Assembly (NCBI RefSeq): GCF_024648825.1
Contig: NZ_JANBBE010000017.1
Coordinates: 62,001-126,000, forward strand
Direction of reading: 5' to 3'
Source: Lentzea californiensis
GTDB taxonomy: Bacteria; Actinomycetota; Actinomycetes; Mycobacteriales; Pseudonocardiaceae
Length of the DNA: 64,000 bases
The stretch's first letter is position 1, and every line of letters starts with the position of its first letter. Below the pieces are notes generated by a model. That model saw only the letters and a program-made list of their open reading frames with translations. It was not told where the DNA came from and did no database searches. This document shows positions 43,498 through 50,741 of this stretch, piece by piece. Made by a program: the position numbers and the translations under genes.

Positions 43498-44432
43498 GCG
43501 ACCGGATCCCGTTCGCGCAACCGGGAACCCACGACCCGCTCGACGTGCGCGCCGGTGCCGACGACGTCGAAGTGCTCGCGCAGCGACGACAGCACCCAGC
43601 CCAGCAGTTCGACCTTCTGCGCACCCGGCACGGCCATGCCGGGGAAGAACTCCATGCCGGGCGCCTCGGCACCCGAGAGCACGTCGGTCGGGTGCAGCAG
43701 CAACGACGGGGAGACCTTGCGCGCCAGGCACAAGCGCAGCGCCGTGCGGAAGTACCCGCGCGCCAGCCGTGGCGAGATCTGGTGCAGCTGCAACAGGTAC
43801 GCGCCGTGGATCGGCACCCGCAGCAACGGCATCGTCGTCACCGGCAGCTCGACCAGTCCGTTGTGCCGCCAGCGGTACGCGGTGTTGGGGGCGCGCACTT
43901 TGCCGAACCCGCCGAACAGGTCCTCGCCGCCGTCCGTCGATCCTGCCGAGCGGTTGTGGTACGCGCGGGCCAGCGGCCCGATCCACGTCGGCAGCACACT
44001 GGCGTCGTAGAGATAACCGCGCCGCCGCAACACTTCGAGCAACGCGGGTGTGACGCTGAAGCCGGGTCCGCGGAACCCGACGGGCCGCGGCGCCCCGGCG
44101 GCCATGATCGCCTCCTCAGCGCGCATGACCTCCTTCTCGACTTCCTCGTCGGAGAAGCGGTGCAGCCACGGCTGGTGCCAGAAGGAGTGGTTCGCGATCT
44201 CATGCCCGGCCGCGACGATCGACGCGACCGCCTCGGCGCCGTCGTCGCGTTCCGCGTCCGCGCCGACCACGAAGACCGTGGTGGTCAGGCGTTGTTCGCC
44301 GAAGACGTCCAGCAGGCGCGGCACCGCGGACGGCAGGAAGCTCGGCCTGCTCTCCCAGCGGGGATCGCCGTGCGTGCGCAGGTACGCCCACAGGTTGTCG
44401 AGGTCCAGCGACACACTGGCGACGGGCTTCAC
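43488..44432 (-). CDS. NodB-type polysaccharide deacetylase
   Basis: 314 residues. Motif 1 SLDLDNLW (Asp9, Asp11), motif 2 HEIANHSFWH (HxxxH metal pair) and motif 3 GFRGPGFS are visible, so the metal site is intact. It lacks a signal peptide, so it may act on lipid-linked intermediates in the cytoplasm. It likely removes N-acetyl groups from a GlcNAc-type sugar, which fits with the UDP-GlcNAc 2-epimerase in the cluster. GTG start overlapping the upstream stop by 4 nt. Confidence 0.88.
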   Translation of the reverse strand: MKPVASVSLDLDNLWAYLRTHGDPRWESRPSFLPSAVPRLLDVFGEQRLTTTVFVVGADAERDDGAEAVASIVAAGHEIANHSFWHQPWLHRFSDEEVEKEVMRAEEAIMAAGAPRPVGFRGPGFSVTPALLEVLRRRGYLYDASVLPTWIGPLARAYHNRSAGSTDGGEDLFGGFGKVRAPNTAYRWRHNGLVELPVTTMPLLRVPIHGAYLLQLHQISPRLARGYFRTALRLCLARKVSPSLLLHPTDVLSGAEAPGMEFFPGMAVPGAQKVELLGWVLSSLREHFDVVGTGAHVERVVGSRLRERDPVACG

Positions 44433-45256
44433 CGCTCACCTCTGGCCGGGACCAGTTCCCGTGCGGGCTTAGCGGCGTACCCGAGCACCAGCACGCCGGA
44501 CACCACCAGCAGCACTCCCAGCGCGACCCACCACTCGCGCCCGGCCGCGATCTGGTCGCCCATCACCGCGAGCCCGGCCGCCGAGCCGATCACCACGGTG
44601 GTCGCGTCCATCGACGCCACCGCGGACGTGGCCGAACCACGCTGCAACGCCGTCGCGAGGCACGCCTGCCCGACGAACGCGGCGATCACCATCACCCACG
44701 TGAGCGGGTGCAGCAGCAGGTCGAGCACCGGCTTGCCGGCGACGTTGCGCGCGGCCACCGCGACGACGGCGAACGCGACACCGGCGAGCACCGGCGTCGC
44801 GGCCTTGAACACCCGTGCCAGCGGCAGCACCGCGAGCGTCAGCAGTCCCAGCACCGCCAGGGCGGGCACCAGCGGGAGCTCACGGGCCGTGGACGGCGCC
44901 GCGGCACCCGTCAGCAACAGCAGTCCGCACGCCATCACCACCAGCACCGCGATCTCGACGCGCCGGATCCGCCAGCCGAGCAGCAGCACGCCGATCACGG
45001 TGGCGAGGCCGACCGCGCACGACGAACCGGCCTGCACCAGGTAGAGGGGCAGGTCCTCGCGAGCCAGGAACGCGAACAGGAATCCGCCGACCTGGCCGGT
45101 GAACCCCAGCAGGTACAACCGGTCCGCGGCGAGGCGGGCGAGCAGCCCCACGCCGGTGCCGGGACGTTCTTCGGCCCTCCGCGCGGCGACGGTCTGCGCG
45201 ACTATCCCCAGGCCGTAGAGCACAGTGGACACCGCAAGTGCCAGATGACCGGACAT
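44429..45256 (-). CDS. DMT/EamA-like ten-helix membrane protein
   Basis: 275 residues, about nine to ten short membrane helices in the pattern of drug/metabolite transporter proteins, with a conserved-looking LYLVQAGSSCAVGLATVIGV. It is the first gene of the ten-gene minus-strand operon. The ATG at 45256 gives a start right at the first helix (SGHLALAVSTVLYGLG). Substrate unknown; a small-molecule or lipid-carrier transporter is possible. Confidence 0.75.
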   Translation of the reverse strand: MSGHLALAVSTVLYGLGIVAQTVAARRAEERPGTGVGLLARLAADRLYLLGFTGQVGGFLFAFLAREDLPLYLVQAGSSCAVGLATVIGVLLLGWRIRRVEIAVLVVMACGLLLLTGAAAPSTARELPLVPALAVLGLLTLAVLPLARVFKAATPVLAGVAFAVVAVAARNVAGKPVLDLLLHPLTWVMVIAAFVGQACLATALQRGSATSAVASMDATTVVIGSAAGLAVMGDQIAAGREWWVALGVLLVVSGVLVLGYAAKPARELVPARGER

Positions 45257-45362
45257 GAGCGCGGACACTACGACACGCTTGTGCGGCAACACTTTCGAGC
45301 GATATCCGAGGCAACTCTTTCGAGTGAACGTGGGCGGGAATCGGCCGGATTCGTCAAGATCG

Positions 45363-46475
45363 ATGAAGTACCTTGCCGCGGTGCGGGAAACGAACATCGT
45401 GACGATCGTCTGCGGCACCAGGCCGGAACTGATCAAACTCGCGCCGCTGGTCGACCACTTCGGCAGCGCGTGCACCATGATCTACACGGGCCAGCACTAC
45501 GACCGCTCGATGTACTCGCTCATCCGCCGCGAGGTGCCGGAGCCGGGTGCGTTCCACGAACTGCGGCTGGGCGGCCTGCGCCGGGGCGACCAGCTCGGCC
45601 GCGCCGTCTCGGCCGTGGACGAGGTGCTGGCCGCGGACCGGCCGGGCGCTGTGATCGTGCAGGGCGACACGACCTCCGCGCTGGCGGGAGCGTTGGCCGC
45701 CAACGCCTGCGACGTGCCGCTGGTGCACGTCGAGGCGGGCCTGCGCAGCTACGACCGGGCGATGCCGGAAGAGCACAACCGGGTGCTCATCGACCACCTC
45801 TCCGACCTCTGCTGCGCCCCGACGCCGTTGAACCGCCGCAACCTCCTGGGCGAGGGCGTCGCGGAGAGCCGCATCGCCGTCACCGGCAACACCGTCGTGG
45901 AGGCGCTGGCGCACGCGTTGCCCTCCGCCGACGAGCAGGACGTGGTCCTGGGCGACCTCGGCCTGAAGCCCGACCGCTACGTCCTGGCCACGATCCACCG
46001 CCCGGAGAACGTGGACGACGCGGCCAACCTGGAGATCGTCCTGCGCGAGCTGGGCGAATTGCCCCTGCCCGTCGTGCTGCCGCTGCACCCGCGGACCGCC
46101 TCACGCATCACCGAGTTCGGCCTGGAGGCGCTGCTGCACGGCCTCCAGGTCATCGACCCCCAGCCGTACCGGCGGTTCCTGGCTCTGGCGCACGGGTCCG
46201 CGGTGGTCGTGTCGGACTCGGGCGGCATCCAGGAGGAGGTGAGCGTGCTGAAGCGGCCCGTCGTGGTCGTCCGGCGCAGCACCGAACGCCCGGAGATCGA
46301 GGGCACGTTCGGCACGCTCGTGCCACCCGGCCCGCTGGTGGGCAGCTCGGTGCTGGCGTGGCTGGACGACGTGGAGGGGCACCGTGCCGCGCTGCGGGAG
46401 ATCCCGTCGCCCTACGGCACCGGCTCGCCCTCCGAGCTCATCGCCTCCGCCGTCCGCGCGATGCTGCGGCACTGA
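45363..46475 (+). CDS. wecB: UDP-N-acetylglucosamine 2-epimerase (non-hydrolysing)
   Basis: 370 residues. Motifs: VCGTRPELIKLAPLV, YTGQHYDRSM, VQGDTTSALAGAL, VHVEAGLRSYDRAMPEEHNR, TIHRPENVDD and DSGGIQEE. It makes UDP-ManNAc from UDP-GlcNAc, probably a donor sugar for this locus. The ATG at 45363 is chosen for its fit to family N-termini; SD support is weak and a GTG at 45381 is an alternative. It is divergent from the EamA-like gene and ends in a 64-nt convergent overlap with the next gene. Confidence 0.9.
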   Translation: MKYLAAVRETNIVTIVCGTRPELIKLAPLVDHFGSACTMIYTGQHYDRSMYSLIRREVPEPGAFHELRLGGLRRGDQLGRAVSAVDEVLAADRPGAVIVQGDTTSALAGALAANACDVPLVHVEAGLRSYDRAMPEEHNRVLIDHLSDLCCAPTPLNRRNLLGEGVAESRIAVTGNTVVEALAHALPSADEQDVVLGDLGLKPDRYVLATIHRPENVDDAANLEIVLRELGELPLPVVLPLHPRTASRITEFGLEALLHGLQVIDPQPYRRFLALAHGSAVVVSDSGGIQEEVSVLKRPVVVVRRSTERPEIEGTFGTLVPPGPLVGSSVLAWLDDVEGHRAALREIPSPYGTGSPSELIASAVRAMLRH

Positions 46476-46810
46476 GCCAGGCGGTGCGGCCGCGCCCCCC
46501 TTTGCCGCGGCCGCACCAGCTTCACCTCCTGGTCCGGTTCGGTCTCCCCGGCCGGCGGCACGCGCAACGCCCGGCCGGAGGCGAACACGGACTGCCAGGC
46601 GTCCCACACGGCGATGAGCGCGGCCGACAGCACGACCGACGCCGCGACAGCGAGCACACCGTCGTCTTCGAGCAGCACCACGGCGGCCACCACGGCCCAC
46701 AGTTCGACGGCGGTGAAGACGACGGCGAACAGCACCCGTTCCGTGTGCTTGCGGCGAGCACGCGCCATCTGCACGCGGGAGCTGGGTTCCGGCAGGACGT
46801 GGCGCTTCAT
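46412..46810 (-). CDS. Small two-TM membrane protein, copy 2, with a read-through C-terminal extension
   Basis: 132 residues from the ATG at 46810 (CAGGAG upstream). It is paralogous to the protein at 2393-2716: MKRHVLPEPSS, RARRKHTERV, VELWAVVAAVVLLE. Copy 1 ends at ..NLVRL-stop; here the matching KLVR is followed by Pro-Arg instead of a stop, and the frame continues for about 30 low-complexity residues through a terminator hairpin and 64 nt into the antisense of wecB. The ancestral stop was probably lost. It lies downstream of Crp copy 2. Confidence 0.65.
   Translation of the reverse strand: MKRHVLPEPSSRVQMARARRKHTERVLFAVVFTAVELWAVVAAVVLLEDDGVLAVAASVVLSAALIAVWDAWQSVFASGRALRVPPAGETEPDQEVKLVRPRQRGARPHRLAQCRSIARTAEAMSSEGEPVP
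46483..46517. terminator. Bidirectional terminator-like hairpin
   Basis: GGTGCGGCCGCG (46483-46494) and its exact complement (46506-46517) form a 12-bp stem with an 11-nt loop, 7 nt after the wecB stop. On the minus strand it corresponds in position to the terminator that follows copy 1 of the two-TM gene, but here it is inside the open frame. Confidence 0.6.
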
Positions 46811-46879
46811 GACGGCTCCTGGTGAGTTCTCGGTGTTCTCGTGCACCAAGGAAAGCGTCACCGGCCCGGAACGTGTGCG

Positions 46880-47533
46880 TCAGATGTCGCACAGGGAACG
46901 CAGTTCGCCCTCACGGAGGATGTCGATCCTGGTGCGGCGCGTGGCGATGATCCCCGCGTCCCGCAACGTCTTCAACGACCTCACCAGCGTCTCACGGGAG
47001 ATGCCGGCGATGCCGGCGAGCTCGCGCTGGCTGAGCGGCACCGTGGCGATCATGTCACTGGTCCCGCGGTGCGCGAGGTCGAGCAGCACGGCACCCACAC
47101 GGTGCAACGCGGTCCCGGTCCTGAGGTCCAGTTGCTCACCCACGGCTCGATGGCGCGACACCACGACACGCAGCACTGCCCACGTGATCCGGGGATGTTC
47201 CTCGCACAGTCGTTTCAGCGCGGCGGCAGGAATCACGACGGCGTCCACGTCGTCCACGGCGGTGAGAGTCGCGGAACGCCCCTGGCTGTCGACGGCGGCG
47301 ACCTCGCCGATGATCTCGCCGGGCCCCCGGACGGCGAGCACCGTTTCCTCACCGCCGAGAGTCGACCGGCTGACCCGCACACGCCCGTGCGACACGACCA
47401 GCACGTTCCTCGTCTCGTCCCCTTGGCGGCAGATCACAGATCCGGATTCGAACACCACGCGGGTCGCCACGGCCAGCAGCGCGATGCGGTCGGTTTCGCC
47501 GAGCATCCCCCAGAACGACTGGTCGTTCCCCAT
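46880..47533 (-). CDS. Crp/Fnr-family transcriptional regulator, copy 2 (intact)
   Basis: 217 residues: cNMP-binding-type beta-roll (about 5-120: GSVICRQGDETRNVLVVSHGRVRVSR, VRGPGEIIGEVAAVD), dimer helix, and a Crp winged HTH (LSQRELAGIAGISRETLVRSLKTL). Start set at ATG 47533 (GNDQSFWGML) by analogy with copy 1; a TTG at 47548 would add five residues. There is no Cys cluster for Fe-S, so it is not Fnr-like. It is divergent from the VMAP locus and co-directional with the small membrane gene. Confidence 0.88.
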   Translation of the reverse strand: MGNDQSFWGMLGETDRIALLAVATRVVFESGSVICRQGDETRNVLVVSHGRVRVSRSTLGGEETVLAVRGPGEIIGEVAAVDSQGRSATLTAVDDVDAVVIPAAALKRLCEEHPRITWAVLRVVVSRHRAVGEQLDLRTGTALHRVGAVLLDLAHRGTSDMIATVPLSQRELAGIAGISRETLVRSLKTLRDAGIIATRRTRIDILREGELRSLCDI

Positions 47534-47879
47534 GTGCTCATGATTCAACGGATCAGGACCGGGGTCTCTGGCCCGTTCGATCTAATCCGCCCGGGTTCGG
47601 ACCGATGGGTGTAACGGCCGGGTCCGGCTCGCCGAAGATCCCGGCGGGGCATGCCGTGGCCGCTCGTCTCAACGGCTGAAATCTCCGACGAGGCTCGCCG
47701 TCTGCTCGATGGTGGGGAGGGAATGCTGCTGTAGTTGCGTACGAGTGTCTGCTGTGCGAGATCCCACGGGGTGGAACTGGGCTTGTGCGTCAGAAGACGC
47801 GCAGCCCGGCCGGTCGGTCTGGTACACGACGAATCGACTCGCCGGTAGCAGCCGGCGTCATGTCGTGGGAAGGACGGTC
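47534..47879. promoter_or_regulatory. Divergent promoter region, Crp copy 2 / VMAP locus
   Basis: 346 bp. The decamer GGGTGTAACG at 47607-47616 recurs in the corresponding divergent gap of Crp copy 1 (about 3519-3528) and could be a shared regulatory element. No gene is evident; an open frame running into the cyclase gene from 47709 looks non-coding. Confidence 0.4.
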
Positions 47880-49670
47880 GTGCCACTTTCACCACCGACC
47901 GAACACCGGACGATCGTCGTGGTCGATGTCGCGGAGTTCACCCGCCCGGACAGATCGGTGCCGCATCAGCTCGCGGTGCAGGAAGGTCTCCACGACGTGC
48001 TGCGGACCGCGCTCATCGCCGCCGGCGCCGGCCTCGACGACTGCGTCATCGACGACCGGGGTGACGGCGCGTTGATCCTGGTGTCGCCGTCGGTGTCGAA
48101 GAGCGAACTCGCCGACAAGTTGCCCGATCGCCTGGCATCCGAGATCCGCCGGTACAACGCGACCAGGGTTGTAGCGGCCCAGTTCAAGCTCAGGGTGGGG
48201 TTGCACGCCGGGGACATCCGCAAGAACGAGCACGGCTGGGTGGGGCAGGCGGTGAACCTGGCCTTCCGGATCCTTGACGCGGAGGAGGCGAAGGCGGAGT
48301 TGATCAGATCCGAGCAGCTCGTCGCCCTGATCGCCTCCTCGCACTTCTACGAAGAGGTCATCGCGCAGGACCCCGGCAGCGCGCCGGAGTCGTACCGCCG
48401 CATCGGTGTCTCCGTGAAGTCGTTCCAGGGACACGCGTGGCTGAGGCTGCACGGTGGGGGCTGGGTGCCGAGCGCGTCCCCTCAGGCCCTGACCGCCGCG
48501 CCGGCCCCGGATGACGACCTCGTCGTGCGCGCCCTGTTCCCCGACGACGAGTTGAAGGTCCTGCAGAGCCTCCTGTCGGGCGTGGAGACCGCACGACTGC
48601 CGATGATCGTGAGCCGTGCCACCCGCTCGGCGATTCCGTTGCCCCGCTTCCCCTCGGTCTGGGACGCGTTCCTGCACCTCGCCGACGTCAACGCCGGTCC
48701 GGACGGTATTCCTCCCGCTGTCGAGTTCCTGGAGCTGCTCGCCCTGGAACTCGGTGGTGAGAATGCCACCGAGCTGACGGCCTGGGTCGCGCAGAAGGTG
48801 CACAACCTGCGGCGCACCGCCGAGCAACAGGAACGGCAGGAGATCAGATCTCCGATTCCCGCCGAACCGAGACTTCACCTGATGATCGTGATCGAGCTCG
48901 ACGCGATCGACGACGGCCGCTGCGTCCTTTCCTGGTGGCGCCAGGACGACCCGCTGGAGTGGAACCCGCTTTGCGGCGGAGTGTGCGAGCTCGCGGTGGG
49001 TGAACTGGAACAGCGAATCGACGACGTGATCATCGAAGCCGAGGGCGTGTGGTCCGAGCAGGCTATTTCTGTCGCCTTGGAATTCGTGGTGCCCCGCCCT
49101 CTGCTGCAAATGCCGATCATGGGATGGCGGAAGGAGTACCGCTCGGGATACCCGAGGCCGCTTCTGTACGATTATCCCCTGGCGCTCAGGTCTCTGGAGC
49201 GAATGCGGTCCGCTCACTGGCATCGTCTGTGGCGCATGAGGTGGGATTCGACTGCCGATGACAACCCGTTGTTGCAGCGAATTCACCCGTACGGATCAGC
49301 GGAAACCAAGGAGAATCCGATCGACGCCGTGCTGAGTGAATCCACGTGGGTTGGGTTGGTCATGGACGAACCACCTTCCGCGCATCCGGATCCGAGTGCC
49401 GGGCCCGACGCGCTGACCGCCGCGTTGCGGGCCGGTGTGCCGTTGGTCGTCTGGCATCCGCGAGCGAGTGCCGAGGACCTGCGCGAACTCGTCAGCCGCC
49501 TCGTCTCCGGGGACGGCGGTATCTCCGAGGTGCCGGATCGCCATCGAGCAGCGCATCTGGCCGCGACCGACGACGAGCTCGTCCGCGACCTCGTGGTGCT
49601 GCTCGACGATCCGCATCGGAAAATCGATCCAGGCGGGCCGCTGTCACCGTCGAGTGGGGGTCTGAAATGA
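47880..49670 (+). CDS. Class III nucleotide-cyclase-like domain fused to a VMAP-C-type domain
   Basis: 596 residues from GTG 47880, supported by GGAAGGA. Residues 10-190 resemble a class III nucleotide cyclase: metal Asp16 (VVVDVAEF) and Asp62 (DDRGDGAL), GLHAGD and VGQAVNLAFRIL with transition-state-type Asn126 and Arg130. A helical middle (about 220-310) resembles an effector-associated domain. Residues about 335-596 look like VMAP-C: ISVALEFVVPRPLLQMPI, WVGLVMDEPPS, LTAALRAGVPLVVWHPR. The stop overlaps the MoxR start. In VMAP ternary systems this protein is the effector/adaptor working with a MoxR ATPase. Whether the cyclase is active is untested. Confidence 0.72.
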   Translation: MPLSPPTEHRTIVVVDVAEFTRPDRSVPHQLAVQEGLHDVLRTALIAAGAGLDDCVIDDRGDGALILVSPSVSKSELADKLPDRLASEIRRYNATRVVAAQFKLRVGLHAGDIRKNEHGWVGQAVNLAFRILDAEEAKAELIRSEQLVALIASSHFYEEVIAQDPGSAPESYRRIGVSVKSFQGHAWLRLHGGGWVPSASPQALTAAPAPDDDLVVRALFPDDELKVLQSLLSGVETARLPMIVSRATRSAIPLPRFPSVWDAFLHLADVNAGPDGIPPAVEFLELLALELGGENATELTAWVAQKVHNLRRTAEQQERQEIRSPIPAEPRLHLMIVIELDAIDDGRCVLSWWRQDDPLEWNPLCGGVCELAVGELEQRIDDVIIEAEGVWSEQAISVALEFVVPRPLLQMPIMGWRKEYRSGYPRPLLYDYPLALRSLERMRSAHWHRLWRMRWDSTADDNPLLQRIHPYGSAETKENPIDAVLSESTWVGLVMDEPPSAHPDPSAGPDALTAALRAGVPLVVWHPRASAEDLRELVSRLVSGDGGISEVPDRHRAAHLAATDDELVRDLVVLLDDPHRKIDPGGPLSPSSGGLK

Positions 49671-50740
49671 GCGTGAACGAACGCGGCGCGGCTGCCCGGC
49701 ACACCAACCTCGACGCGCCGGACTGGTGGATCTACCGCGGCACCGGCCGCGAGATCCACGACGTCGATCTTGCTGACCTGCTTCCGAAACCGCCTCCGTG
49801 GCGTGATTTCCGCGGCGGACCACTTCCCGAGAACGGAGTGCCGCCGAGCGACGACGGTGAGGCGGATCGCAGGCTCGGTCCCAGGATAAATCTCAACGAA
49901 TCCGATGTCGACGCACACGAACTCGACGTCGTGAACGCCGCTTTGTACCTGCGCCGGCCATTGCTGCTGACTGGAAGGCCGGGCGTCGGCAAGTCCTCTC
50001 TCGCGTGGAAGGTCGCAAGGGAGTTGAGACTTGGCCGTGTGCTCAGGTGGTCGATCACCAGTCGCACCACGCTGAATTCCGGGCTCTTCGATTATGATGC
50101 CATTGGTCGGGTTCAAGCGGCTGCCAGCCAGGCGCAGTCGGGTGACCGTGAAGAAGTGTCCATCGGCGAATTCGTCCGGTTGGGGCCGTTGGGCACGGCC
50201 TTCTTGCCGGGCAGGCTGCCACGCGTCGTCCTGATCGACGAGCTGGACAAATCGGAGTCAGATCTCCCCAATGATCTCCTGAGCATTTTCGAAGACGGCG
50301 AGTTCGTGATTCCGGAGCTGGCTCGTGTGCGCAACCAGATGCGCGAGGTCACCGTGCACACGAACGACCCCAACGGGACGGCGACCGTCGTGGACGGCAG
50401 GGTCGGCTGCCGCGCGTTCCCGATCGTCGTCATGACGAGCAACGGTGAGCGGGAGTTCCCGCCCGCGTTCCTGCGCCGGGTGCTCCAGCTGGAGATCAAG
50501 GACTCGACGGTCGAGCAGCTGGCCGCCATGGTGGCCAACCACCTGCTGGACGCCAAGGGGGAGCACCGCGAGAGGCTGGTGCGGGAGTTCATCGACAAGA
50601 GCCGCGCGGAAGGCGGTCTTCCCGCGGACCGCCTGCTCGACGCCGTCTACCTGGCCACGTCCGGTGCGTACCAGCCGGACGGGGTGGCGTGGCAGCGGTT
50701 GCTGGACGCTCTGTGGCGCAGGCTGACGGCGGGGCAGTGA
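49667..50740 (+). CDS. MoxR-type AAA+ ATPase of the VMAP locus
   Basis: 357 residues. An N-terminal extension (about 1-75) contains WWIYRGTGREIHDVDLADLLPKPPPWRDF, then the AAA core: Walker A LTGRPGVGKSSLAW (about 101-114), Walker B RVVLIDELDKSESDLPNDLL, sensor 1 VVMTSNGEREFPPAFLRR. This subtype matches ATPases associated with VMAP and SAV_2336 proteins. It overlaps the upstream gene (ATGA) and is one nucleotide from the GTG of the following giant gene, so the three are one operon. Confidence 0.88.
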   Translation: MSVNERGAAARHTNLDAPDWWIYRGTGREIHDVDLADLLPKPPPWRDFRGGPLPENGVPPSDDGEADRRLGPRINLNESDVDAHELDVVNAALYLRRPLLLTGRPGVGKSSLAWKVARELRLGRVLRWSITSRTTLNSGLFDYDAIGRVQAAASQAQSGDREEVSIGEFVRLGPLGTAFLPGRLPRVVLIDELDKSESDLPNDLLSIFEDGEFVIPELARVRNQMREVTVHTNDPNGTATVVDGRVGCRAFPIVVMTSNGEREFPPAFLRRVLQLEIKDSTVEQLAAMVANHLLDAKGEHRERLVREFIDKSRAEGGLPADRLLDAVYLATSGAYQPDGVAWQRLLDALWRRLTAGQ

Positions 50741-50741
50741 C

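Noticed and set aside
47709..47879. N-terminal extension of the cyclase/VMAP protein
   Set aside because: The GTG at 47880 has a strong SD and gives a cyclase domain starting at the usual distance; the upstream residues look non-coding.
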